Shown here piece by piece: positions 33,347 through 44,400 of a DNA stretch of 64,000 nucleotides. The notes under the pieces are model-generated. The model saw nothing but the letters and a program-made list of their open reading frames with translations, had not been told where the DNA came from and searched no databases. Positions within the stretch are counted from its first letter, which is position 1. Every line of letters begins with the position of its first letter. The translations under genes were made by a program, and so were the position numbers. The DNA comes from Hippophae tibetana (taxonomy: Eukaryota; Streptophyta; Magnoliopsida; Rosales; Elaeagnaceae). The stretch covers positions 14,325,001 to 14,389,000 of the forward strand of contig CM072807.1 in the NCBI GenBank assembly GCA_037013495.1, given 5' to 3'.

Positions 33347-35963
33347 ATTATTAGAAGAAGGGATTATCTATCCTATTGCGGATAGTAAGTGGGTTAGTCC
33401 AGTGCATGTGGTACCAAAGAAATCTGGGATAACAGTTGTTAAAAATGACAAAAGTGAATTAGTGCCCACTAGAATAATCACTGGATGGAGAATGTGTATA
33501 GATTTTAGGAAACTAAATTTATATACGAAAAAGGATCACTTTCCTCTTCCATTCATTGATCAAATGTTGGAAAGATTAGCTGGGCACGAATTTTACTGTT
33601 TTTTGGATGGATTGTCTGGATATTATCAAGTACCCATAGCACCAGAAGATCAGGAAAAGACCACATTTACATGTCCTTTTGGGACATTAGCTTTTCGCAG
33701 AATGCCATTTGGATTATGCAATGCCCCTGCCACTTTCCAGAGATGCATGATATCTATTTTCTCGGACATGGTGGAAAAATTCATTGAGATTTTCATGGAC
33801 GATTTCTCTGTCTTTGGGAACTCATTTGATGATTGCTTACATAAATTGACTTTGGTTTTAGAAAGATGCATTGAATGCAATCTCACCCTTAGTTGGGAGA
33901 AAATTCATTTTATGGTTCAACAAGGGATAGTTTTAGGACATATAATTTCAAACAAGGGGATTGAAGTTGATAAGGAAAAAGTTGAATTGATATCCAAACT
34001 ACCTCCCCCTACATCTGTGAAGGGGATAAGAAGCTTCTTAGGACATGCAGGATTTTACAGACGATTTATTAAAGATTTCTCTAAAATAAGTCGTCCCTTA
34101 TGTAACTTGCTATCCAAAGATGCTTATTTTGATTTCAAAAATGACTGCCTTATTTCCTTTAATACCTTGAAAGATAAAATCACATCTACCCCTGTTATTA
34201 TGGCACCAAACTGGTCTTTACCTTTTGAAATAATGTGTGACGCTTCTGATTATGCTATAGGAGCAGTCCTGGGACAAAGAGTGGATACGCGTTTTCATGT
34301 CATCTACTATGCTAGCAAAACACTCAATGATGCCCAAATGAATTATACCACCACTGAAAAGGAATTCTTGGCTATAGTGTTTTCTTTAGACAAATTTCGG
34401 TCTTATTTAGTAGGATCTAAAGTGATTGTGCATTCTGATCATGCTGCTTTAAGATACCTATTAAGTAAACCAAATTCCAAGCCAAGATTAATCAGGTGGG
34501 TCTTACTCTTACAAGAATTTGATTTAGAAATCAAGGATAAGAAAGGTAGTGAAAACTTAGTAGCTGACCATTTGTCTAGGTTGATTTCTGACATCAATTC
34601 TCTTAAAGATGAGAGTAATGGAGATATAGTTGAAACCTTTCCTTATGAACAGTTATTTTTCATAGGTTCAAACCCATGGTATGCTGATATTGTAAACTAT
34701 CTCGCCACTGGTGTTTTGCGACCTAAAACTTCATATCAGGACAAGAAAAGGTTTTTTAAAACTATTAAGGACTATTTCTGGGATGACCCTTATTTATACA
34801 AGATTGGTCAAGATCAAGTCATCTGGAGATGTGTACCTGAAGAAGAACATACGAGCATTCTAACTTTTTGTCATGAACTTCATTGTGGGGGTCATTTTGG
34901 TGGTGAAAAGACAGCCCGTAAGGTATTACAGTCTGGATTCTTTTGGCCCACTCTTTTTAAAGATGCTCATATGTTTTGTGCACAATGTGATAGATGTCAA
35001 AGAACAGGAAACATAAGCAAAAGAGATGAAATGCCTTGGACATCTAATTTAGTTGTTGAACTCTTTGATGTATGGAGGATTGACTTTATGGGTCCTTTTC
35101 CCCCATCTAATGGTTTTCAATATATTTTGGTTGCTGTGGATTATGTATCCAAGTGGGTAGAAGCTATCCCCACCAAAACCAATGATGCTAATGTTGTTGT
35201 GAAATTCTTGAAAGATTTAATATTCAGCAGGTTCGGAACACCTAGAGCTATAATAAGTGATGGAGGTAGCCATTTTTGTAACAAACTCTTTGATGGAGTA
35301 CTAAACAAGTACAACATCACACATAAAGTAGCTACTCCATATCATCCTCAAACTTCCGGTTTAGTGGAAGTAAGTAATAGGCAAATTAAGGGAATATTGG
35401 AATGCACTGTGCGTCCTTCAAGGAAGGATTGGGCATTTAAGTTAAATGATGCCTTATGGGCATACCACACCGCTTACAAAACACCTATTGGGATGAGCCC
35501 TTACCGGTTAATCTTTGGGAAAGCGTGCCACCTTCCAGTTGAACTTGAACACAAGGCTTACTGGGAAATTAAAGAGTTAAACATGGATTTAGATAAAGCA
35601 GGTGAAAAACGATTACTCCAGCTTCATGAGTTGGAAGAAATTAGGAATGAAGCCTATGAGAATGCCAAATTATACAAAGAGCATACTAAGCGCTATCATG
35701 ACAAGAGGCTAGTTCCTAAGACTCTTCACCCTGGAATGAAAGTTCTTTTATTTAACTCTCGTTTGAGATTGTTTCCAGGAAAGCTGAGATCAAGATGGGA
35801 TGGACCATTCAAAATAGTTCAGGTATTTGAACATGGAGTAGTAGAACTATTGGACTCCAAGACACAAAAAACGTTCAAAGTCAATGGCCATCGTGTCAAG
35901 CCTTATTTAGAAGAACCAAACAACATTGCTGAAATGGATTGCATTTGGCTGAGTAACCCTTAG
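33337..35963 (+). pseudogene. pol: pol part 2: reverse transcriptase, RNase H and integrase
   Basis: A long open frame of more than 850 codons, uninterrupted to TAG at 35961, but cut off from protease and Gag by the A7 shift and without a clear own start. [29 protein letters not shown], and catalytic FMDDFSVF (33792-33815) in place of YVDD. RNase [17 protein letters not shown] (about 34230), [18 protein letters not shown], and [11 protein letters not shown]. Integrase: [11 protein letters not shown] with CAQCDRC zinc finger (about 34870-35005), then catalytic Asp in WRIDFMGP, Asp in ISDGGSHF, and Glu in GLVEVSN with exact D-35-E spacing. The C-terminal GPY/F-type module ([12 protein letters not shown]) is followed by no chromodomain, as expected outside the chromoviruses. 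All catalytic residues are present, so the enzyme would work if joined to its upstream part. Confidence 0.93.
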
Positions 35964-35975
35964 CACCAAAGAGAT

Positions 35976-36024
35976 ACGTCTTGCTAAGACGTTAAACTAA
36001 GCGCTGGATGGGAGGCAACCCATC
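35976..36024 (+). other. two-hairpin RNA cassette, copy 2 (after pol)
   Basis: ACGTCTT (35976-35982) pairs with AAGACGT (35986-35992) around a 3-nt loop. After 14 nt, GATGGG (36007-36012) pairs with CCCATC (36019-36024) around AGGCAA. It lies 12 bp after the pol stop codon. GGGAGGCAACCCA-like motifs after pol are, to my knowledge, a common Athila feature. Confidence 0.8.
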
Positions 36025-36282
36025 ATTTTAGGTAATTTTTTGTTATTTGTTTTATTTACTTAATTTTATTGTTTATTTTAGTTTAATTATATGTGAATAA
36101 TTTTTAAATTGTTAAAACTAAAAATATTTGTTGAGATGTTAGAAGTTCACAGCGATCTGTCTGTATACACTTTAATGATGAATATGATGGATGCACCTGT
36201 ATTTCTTCATTACTACTTACACATTCTCAAGAAATAGGTAATCTTTCTCCTCTTTTCTCTTTATCTTTAATTTTCAGTTGTT

Positions 36283-36318
36283 ACATTGAGGACAATGTAA
36301 GTTCTAGGTTGGGGGTAG
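36283..36318 (+). promoter_or_regulatory. hairpin plus internal polypurine-like site
   Basis: ACATTG (36283-36288) pairs with CAATGT (36293-36298). GGTTGGGGGTAG follows at 36307-36318. The same G-rich word, GGTTGGGGGTTG, ends directly at the 3' LTR (37653-37664), so this may be a second plus-strand initiation site. Confidence 0.5.
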
Positions 36319-37652
36319 TGAAAAGTTACCATGCTTAATTAAAAAAACAAAAAAAAAACAATTTTTCTCACAAAAATTTATCATTTCTTTAAATCAAATT
36401 TAAGTAAATAGTTAAGTCTTTGGTACTGTTAGATTAATTTTTGAAAACATATCATGAAATATTTTGTAATTATTTTTGATAATTAGTTAGTTTTTGTCAT
36501 AACTAATATTTCTTGATAAAATGTGGAAATTATATTAAACCCAAAATCGGTGTTTAAGAATTTTATTTAGTGGAGACTACCCTTGTGAGATATAATTTGA
36601 GCCTAATTTCTTTTATTCAGAGTGAAATATATATTTTTTCTACTCCAAACACATTTCTTATTTATTCAAATTTTTAGATGACCTCTATAGGTATTAGCAT
36701 TAAATGTATGAATTTTTTTCTCATCTTAATAGAGTATCATATATATATTTTTTCTTAGATTAAATGATTTGAGTATAAATTGATAGTATATGCTTATATC
36801 TCATTTATGCATGACTGCTACAAAAACAAAAAGACATATCTGGGGTTACCTAAACCAAGATCAAACAGAAAAGCCACAAAATTAACCACTCACCAAAATC
36901 CTAAAAAAAATGTACAATATGTACATGGGGTCACTCTCTAAAAAATACATATATTGAAAAATATCTTCAAAAAAAAATATAGAGAGACACAAAAATATAG
37001 TATCATCTACATACTATGACCCACATTGCCTACAAAGTTGTGAGTAGAGGCTAATTACAAAAGAACGATATAGGATATCTTTATACATCAACTCTTTCGC
37101 ATATAAATTAGTATGAGTGTTTGAACCCATAGGATGCAGTGTTTTAAGAGTATTGACTTGTGAGGAATAGAGTCGAAGCGAATTTTAATTCATGACACTG
37201 AAATTGGGTAAAATTAAATTGATACATTTTTGACAGAAAATATGAAAATGATTTTCAACTAATTATTATAATAAATCATGATTGTTTAAAGAGATTAAAA
37301 TAACTTATACTTGAGATTTTAATTATGATCTTAAAAAAGATTAAAAAGTATGAGACATTTTTGTGATATGTTGTTTTCTTTTATTCTTAAATTAATTTTT
37401 GATTTTGTTGTAATTTTAGTTTTTGATTTGATTGTTTTTATTGTTTCTTTTGATTTTTACATTTAGTTCAATGTTTGTGGGTATCATTACTGAAAACCCT
37501 CACGAGACTCAAACTCGTCCACTAGGGCAACCTAGGGGTTTAAAGGTTTGTTGCATAGGCTAAATGCAACCGTTTCAATCCACGAAAGTGATTTAGGATA
37601 GTTTAATTTTTAGTTTTTATCGCTTCTCTTGCTAAGGGACTAGCAAGAAGCT

Positions 37653-37664
37653 GGTTGGGGGTTG
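37653..37664 (+). promoter_or_regulatory. polypurine tract
   Basis: GGTTGGGGGTTG lies directly before the TGATGAG start of the 3' LTR, the required place for plus-strand priming. Confidence 0.75.
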
Positions 37665-39740
37665 TGATGAGTGCTCAAAAAGCACTAAAATAACCATGAT
37701 TTTATGCACATTAATTGATTAAAAATATATATATTTATATGTTTTATCATATATTTATATAAATTTGTCTTTTTCGGAATCACGGGTATGTTTATTGTTT
37801 TTCAGATATTTTGGCTTAAAAACGTAATTTAAAGACTCAAAAAGGAATACTAGAAGCAATACATCACAAATATATTAATAAATAAATGGGGAAAGGTCAA
37901 CAAATATGGAAAAATTGGACAAAATGGGTCAAAAAGGTCAAAATTGTCAAAAAGGAGAAAATTGCACGCCGCAGCGCCCAACTGCGCGCGCAGCACGCCC
38001 AAACCCGCGCGCGCCAGCGCCCAGCCGTGCGCGCAGCAGCCCCAGGCCCGCACCAAGCTATGCGCGCCTTCCCCCAGTTCCGCGCGTGCCTACGCTTGTT
38101 GCTCCCCCTTCCGCGCACGCCCCTGCGCGCCCAGCTGCCCTCCGCGCGCGCCCACGCCCGTTTCGCCCCATTTTTCACGTGCAGCCGCCCCACGTCATGC
38201 TTACGTCATCAAATGATGTAAGCAATCACTAATCCACGTTTTTACATTTTTTTAACATTTTTCCTCTACTTTTTCTCTCCATTCTCACCTATAAATACCC
38301 CCTTCTCTTCACTTCTAAACACACCTCAAAACCATTCTTCTCTTCTCTTTCTTTCTCTCATTTCTTAGTTTTTAAGCTTTTCTTAGTTTCTTTCTTAGTT
38401 TTTAAGCTTTTCTTAGTTTCTTTCTTAGTTTTTAAGCTTTTCTTAGTTTCTTTCTTAGTTTTTAGTTAAATTCTCTTAGTTTTATAGTTCTTCTCTTTTT
38501 GAGAAGAACTTGTAATGTTTTTGTAATTTATTAGCTTTTTGATTCAATAAATAGGAGTGCAAATTCCGTTTAGAGGTTTTCCAGCAACGGGAATAGCATC
38601 GAAGTTCTATAAGGATTTTATTTTCTTTATAGTTATTTTTTATGCTTTATTCTTACATGTTATATTTAATTTGTCTGTGATTAAATTAAACTCTGCTGGC
38701 TGTTTGTAAACATGATATAATAATAACGTTGTTATGCTTGCGAAATATTAAATAGGTGAAAATTTCTAAAATGAATTGATTTTATTTTTATTTAAGATTT
38801 TATATTAAGAATGTTAGAGAGAAATATATTATTTTTCATTACAAACTTAAAACTGAAAATTAGATTTTAAGGTTTAGTTATCCGGTCTAATTTAGAGTAG
38901 TGCTCTTTTATTTGTTGGTACAATCGTCCGGTAGTTAGAGTGAAACTCTATTTCAAAAGTTTTTATAAGAATTATTATGTGAAAATGTATTGACAACATG
39001 TTTTCAATAGTGGTTTTAAAACTTGAAAGTTAGTACTCGGATAATTAAATTCTTATGTTTAATTTGGACACCTTGAATAAAGTTTAAACTGTCTAACCCC
39101 ACCAAAGGTGGCATTTAAATGGTTCATTTTCAATCTCTTAGAAAAAGGAATTAATTTAATTAACCAAATTAGTTATCAACCCCACCCATAGGTGTTAATT
39201 GATTTGTTTAATTAACAAAGAATATCTAACCCCACCAAAGGTGGTATTCATATAAAAAAGAGAGAATCAATAAAATATCAATTTATATCTTTAATAACCT
39301 AGATAATATGAGCAAGCATAATTAATTTATATATTATATCCATAAATACTCCACTATTATAAATGATTAAATTTGCATAAATATTTATTGAATCTGTATC
39401 TATGTTTATTTTTTATGTTATTAGATTATATTTATTGAATCTGTATCTATGTTTATTTTTATGTTATTAGATTATATTTATTGAATCTGTATATATGTTT
39501 ATTTTTATGTTATTAGATTAGAAACACAAAAACCAAACTAACGTGACAGGATGTTTAGGATTTAATTTCGTTTTTAAAAGTTTGAATAATAAATTAAAAA
39601 CCACATACATTCCTTTCTTAGATCGACCTTGGGAGTATACTTATCATTTTCTTCGAAATGATTCGTGCACTTGCGAGAGTTTTATAAATATTAAAACCAA
39701 AGTATTGGCAAGAATCGACGTTGTCGGTTTTCGCTCATCA
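37665..39740 (+). repeat. 3' LTR of the Athila-type element
   Basis: 2076 bp, same ends as the 5' LTR. Compared with it, this copy has a longer GC-rich island (about 37960-38180). It has three copies, instead of about one and a half, of a 30-bp TTTTTAAGCTTTTCTTAG repeat (about 38367-38460). It also has three copies, instead of two, of a 45-50-bp TATTTATTGAATCTGTAT repeat (39383-39525). Open frames across the GC-rich island are artefacts of composition. Confidence 0.95.
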
Positions 39741-39745
39741 CTAGT
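39741..39745. repeat. right target-site duplication CTAGT
   Basis: Exact copy of 26195-26199. It closes the gypsy insertion, and the viral coat gene resumes in the next base. Confidence 0.95.
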
Positions 39746-41009
39746 CCCTTACCAAGAAGAAACATTCGACCCACATAGGAGGAAAGAAATAGGCAAAGAA
39801 CAGAACAACCTGATACTACATATAGAAGAAGATAACCACCTAAAATAGAGGAAGGGTTGCATTGGGGAACTAGAGGTAGTATTCTACCAGAGTTCAAACT
39901 CCATGATAATTATAAATTTGAACTTCTAGATTTAGATTGTATAAGAGATAGTAAAAAAGCCTTAGATAAATGGTCTAGTGGGATGAGTGTACTCATACAA
40001 ACTTCTCCAACTACCCAAATAAATCCTTCAACTTGTAGAGTGCTTATAGCACAAAAAGTGATAGGAAATGTAAAAGTTTGGTTTTCAAACTTAATAGATC
40101 AATAACATTTATTAATGCAAGGAAATGTTTTCAGAGGAAGAGAATACTTGGATACATTAATAAATGAAATATACAAAGAATTTATTGGAGAAGATAAAGG
40201 AAAGACTATCACTGAATCTAGTGAAAATAAAATCAATGAAGCTAAATGGAATCTAACAAATATGGAAATTTGTAACATGTGTTATATAGATTCTTTTATT
40301 TGTGAATATGACATGTATTACCATAAATTACCACCCTATATACAAACAATCTATAAAGAAATGTTTTTTCAAAAATTACTTGGAACATTATATAAAACTT
40401 TAACAGAAAATTGGGAACAAAGGAATAGAGAAACTATATCAGATACTCTAGGAGGAAGAATAAGAAGTCTTAAAGATTGGATCATTATTAAATGTCAAGA
40501 AAGAAAAGAATATAAACAAATAAGAGGAAATGATAAAATTTGCTGTGATATAAGAGATTTTAGAATACTAGGAAAATATGAATGTAATATAAAATCTTAT
40601 AAAAAAATATAAATATAAAAAATATAAATTCAGAAAACAAAATTTCCAAAAATATAAAAGGAGATTCAATAGAGAAAACTATAAGAAAATATATTTTAGA
40701 AGAAAGAGTTATAAACCTTATGAAAAAGGAATTATTGCTCTTCAAGAAAGAAAAAAATGCAGATATTGGATCTGTAATGAGGAAGGACATTATGCTAATG
40801 AATGTCCAAACAGACTTCAACATAAAAAAGAATTTCCACAAAAAGCAAAAATCTTAAAAGAAGCTTTCAAAATGAAATTAGAACCAATCGAGGAATTTGA
40901 TATAGATGATACTTATAGTATCTATCTATTGGAAGAAGCTAAGGAAGAAATAACTAACTCAGAATATGAACACTCAAATCATGAATATTCTTCATTAGAA
41001 GAGGAATGA
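39746..41009 (+). pseudogene. caulimovirid coat-protein gene, 3' part after the insertion
   Basis: The coat reading continues in three frames: 39746-39848 (then TAG 39846 and a shift), 39857-40612 (with TAA at 40103), and about 40590-41009. The middle part is the capsid domain, recognised by position and general pattern. The last part has a Lys/Arg/Tyr-rich basic stretch and a zinc knuckle at 40758-40803. The residues are CRYWICNEEGHYANEC, a CX2CX4HX4C motif in which the first Cys has become Tyr. An acidic Glu/Ser-rich tail follows. A basic stretch, knuckle and acidic tail are the standard caulimovirus coat-protein end. The stop at 41007-41009 overlaps the start of the pol region. Confidence 0.75.
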
Positions 41010-41010
41010 T

Positions 41011-43053
41011 TTGTATAGTATTAAAAATCCAAATAGTACTTACATTAAAGTTAGACTAAAATTGAAAGGTTATAACACTTATCATTTACATGCATATATA
41101 GATACAAGAGCTAGTATGTGTGTAGCTAGTAGATATGTATTTCCAAAAGACAACTGGAAACAAGCACCAAAAGATTTAATTGTAAGAATCGCTAATAATA
41201 CTACAATAAAACTCAATTAGATATTAAAAGATACTGATATAATGATATGTGGAGAAAACTTTCACATTCATACCATATACTAACAAGAAACATGAGTAGA
41301 TTTGTTAATAGGAAATAATTTTCTAAATTTATATCAACCTTTCACACAACATTCTAACAAAATAAGTCTCACAACCTTAGAAAGAGATACCATATATGTT
41401 TCTAAAGTAAGAAAATCTTTAACTGTCTCAAACCTAACTTTTATGCAACATCATGAAAAGCAAAAATATGGTGAGATAGAAGACCAACAAAAACCTTATT
41501 TAAAAAATATTTCATTAGATATATAAGAAGAAAAAAAACTCTTTTCTTAATGAGATACAGGAAGACAAAGCCCTAACAGGCATTAAAAAACTATTAAAAA
41601 TAGTTCAATTCAAAAAATCCTTTGGATCCAAAAATAAATAAATCTAAAACAATAGTCAATATAAAATTAAGAGATTCTAACATGATCATAAGAGTAAAAC
41701 CAATGATTTATGCTCTAGAAGACATAATTGAATTTGAAAAACAAATTGAATAAATATTGGAATTAAAAGTCATAATACCAAGTAATTCGTCTCACTCTAG
41801 TCCAACATTCTTAGTTGAAAAAAAGCTGAGAAAAAAATAGAAAAAAAGAGAATGGTAATAAATTTTAAAGCACTGAATAAAGAAACCATTGACGATGGAT
41901 ACTTCATTCCAAAAAAGGAAAAACTACTATCATTAATAAAAGGAAAGAAATACTTCTCGAGTTTTGATTACAAAAGTGGATTTTGGAAAGTAAGATTGGA
42001 TGAAGAATCCTAAAAATTAACAGCATGTAGTTGCCCACAAAGACAATTCCAATTGACAGTTATACCATTTGGGTTAAAACAAGCTCCAGGTATTTTTCAA
42101 AGATATATGGATAACATTTTTAAGAAATTACAAGATATTTGTTGTGTTTACATAAATGATATTTTGGTTTTCAGTAATGAATTAAATAAACATTATTTTG
42201 ATATTATCAACATATTACAAGAATGTAGAAAAGAAGGCATTGTACTTTCTCGAAAAAAGTAGTACTTGCTCAACAAAAAATCAAATACTTAGGGTTGGAA
42301 ATTAAAGATGGAAAACATAACCTACAACCCCATATACTAAATAATATTCAAGGTTTTCCTAGTGAATTAAAAGATAAAAACCAATTACAAAGATTTTTAG
42401 GATATGTAACATATGCATAAGCTTATATCAAGAAACTTGCAGAAATGAGAAAACCATTACAAGCAAAATTGAAAAAAGATCATATTTGGAAATGAACAGA
42501 AGAAGATACTCTATATATGGATAGAGTAAAAGCAAAGGTAAAAAATTTACCAACTTTATACCATTCAGGACCAGATGATAAGATGATAATTGAAACAGAT
42601 GCTTCACAAGAATATTAGGGAGCAGTTCTTAAAATAAGAGTAGATGACAAAGATGAATATCTTTGTAGATATACATCAGGATCTTTCCAAGGTTCAGAAT
42701 TAAATTATCATAGTAATGAAAAATAATATTTAGCTGTTAAAAAGGCTATTTAGAAATTTTCAATATATGTTATAAGCTCTAAATTCATTGTTAGAATAGA
42801 TAACAAGAATTTTGGTTATTTCTTAAGAACTAATATTGTAAGTGATTACAAACAAGGAAGACTAGTTAGATGGAAACAAGGGTTCAACCATTACAATATT
42901 GATGTTGAACATCATCTAGGACATAAAAATATCTTAGTTGATGCTCTTACCAGAGATTTAGCACCTCTAACTATTTTTATGCTTTCAAGAATGAAACATC
43001 TTGATATCAAAATCAAGATAAAAGAAAAGGAGATAAAAATCCTACAGGAATAA
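41011..43053 (+). pseudogene. caulimovirid protease / reverse transcriptase / RNase H gene (disabled)
   Basis: Polymerase gene of the integrated virus, in at least three frame segments. The protease has the motif YIDTRASMCVAS (41095-41130): the invariant Gly of DTGA is Arg. RT has the parts FSSFDYKSGFWKV, PFGLKQAPGIFQRYMDN and CCVYINDILVFSN. The catalytic YxDD is YIND at 42149-42160, so the first Asp is lost. RNase H shows ETDAS, followed by the NYHSNEK and LGHKNILVDALTRD regions. In-frame stops include 41218, 41281, 41293, 41524, 42418, 42493, 42616, 42724 and 42751, with frameshifts near 41560 and 42260. Order protease-RT-RNase H without an integrase distinguishes this from LTR retrotransposons and fits Caulimoviridae. 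It cannot make active enzyme. Confidence 0.88.
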
Positions 43054-44400
43054 CTCGAGTTGCTATATCTCAAGAAATCTCTTACGGAGATAGGAAAGAA
43101 ACAGGAAGAACTTAATTGTTCAAAACAACCTCTAGAGACCAGAACCTCAAATGAGGAATCTCTATTAAAAAAGGAAAAACCTAACAGTTCACAAAAAACT
43201 TCTGAAATCATAAAGCTCAATTGGGCAAATGAGGTAGAAAAAGAAGAACAATTTTTTTGTGTGGTCTATAATGGCCCAAAACCAGGAATTTATAATAACT
43301 GGGAAAAAGCTAGCAAATCTATTCTAGGAATTAGTGGAGTAACGTATAAAGCCTTCACCAATAGAATAAAAGTTGAAGGTAGTTATGCCAACTACAAAAC
43401 ATCGAAACTAATAACTCCAGATGAGATAGTAAGAAACTATTCTATAGTATTACAACAATAACCAACAGCTCCAAGTAGATTGAAAAATCTTGGAAAGATA
43501 GCAAGGCCTCCAGTGCTATTTAGAAAAATATCTCCACCGGAGACATCAAAAATAGTAAAACATTCAATACTATTCAGAGAGACTTCTCCTAGAACTACTT
43601 CAATCATTGAAGATGAAAATGATCACTATAGAAACCTCAACAAATTACAATGGTTGAGTCTCTATAATTTGGCCATAAAATCTACACAAGAACATATTGA
43701 AGATATGAAATTCTATACTACAGACAAGGAATTTTCTACATGAAGTAAATTCAATATATTGGAAGGAGCTGATCCAATATTTGTGTATAAAGAATTTCAT
43801 GCAGGATTAATAGAAAATATATATCCAAGAATTAATTTAAGTGAATTAAATTATTTCCCAAATTTTTTTAAAAGAGCAATTAAGAATTTTAAAAGAAAAA
43901 TGAAAGCAGGTGATAAACATGTTTATCTTAGATTTTTCAGTTCATTAATGGACTAGAATGAGGAAGGAAGTATTAGTCCCTACCATTTCATCAAGATAGA
44001 GATTTCCAACACAAACAGAGAGGTTCTCAAACCAAGGGCACTTCCAGAAAAGGAATTCAACATAGAAGAACTCTGTGTATTAAAAGGACAAATGCTAAGC
44101 CAAATTTACTATGAACTTAGAAAAAATGACAATTCTACTGAGATTAAAGTAAATTATTCAACTAGTAAAGTCATTATCATTTCTTACAGTAGCATGGCTC
44201 TGTCAGGAGAAGATGGTAAAAAAATCACCAAATATGAAACCAATTTTAATTACAACAACTTAGAAATTTTTCAAGAAACAAGGAAGGTATTCTGCTTCTA
44301 TGCCAGAAAAGCCACCAAAGACCACAAATGCCTTCTCTGCATCAAATATCGAGAAGATGAAGATGAGTCATCATCACGTCATCAAAGGAACTGTGGGTAG
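43054..44400 (+). pseudogene. caulimovirid transactivator/viroplasmin gene (disabled)
   Basis: A single frame of about 447 codons, interrupted by only three stops (43459 TAA, 43741 TGA, 43954 TAG). The natural start may be ATG 42979, in the same frame but behind the TAA at 43051. Residues coded near 43250-43400 (FFCVVYNGPKPGIYNNWEKA) match the viroplasmin fold, which is also the N-terminal hybrid-binding domain of some RNases H. In caulimoviruses this multifunctional protein forms inclusion bodies and reactivates translation of downstream ORFs on the polycistronic RNA. Its place after the polymerase and before the promoter is that of ORF VI. It is the best-preserved viral gene here. Confidence 0.8.

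Larger units (their letters stand above)
35964..37664 (+). other. 3' non-coding region of the Athila-type element
   Basis: 1.7 kb with no ORF worth calling on either strand, so no env-like gene is present, though some Athila families carry one here. It holds the second two-hairpin cassette, an internal polypurine-like site (36307-36318) and the terminal polypurine tract. Confidence 0.75.
26200..39740 (+). mobile_element. Athila-type Ty3/gypsy retrotransposon with two gag genes
   Basis: A structurally complete 13,541-bp element: 5' LTR 26200-28133, tRNA-Asp-type primer site, leader, gag1, gag2, protease-RT-RNase H-integrase, a long 3' non-coding region, polypurine tract, and 3' LTR 37665-39740, flanked by CTAGT. 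Assignment to the Athila lineage rests on three features: the primer site, Athila-style Gag with PNEDPLHFIREF and FSQMYEEPFHEAWERFK, and a DLGAS protease. Pol has order RT-RH-IN, as in gypsy, without a chromodomain. There is no env-like ORF. It sits inside the coat gene of an older pararetrovirus copy. Gag1 and pol each carry lesions, so this copy is probably not autonomous. LTR similarity indicates a fairly recent insertion. Confidence 0.93.

Noticed and set aside
35964..37664. env-like gene of Athila elements
   Set aside because: Looked for on the plus strand; no open frame or signal/membrane segments remain, so none is called.
43060..43461. Host RNase H1-like gene suggested by the GPKPGIYNNW motif
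   Set aside because: Context (after viral RT/RNase H, before a viral-type promoter, same strand) and lack of a catalytic RNase H domain behind it favour the viral transactivator.
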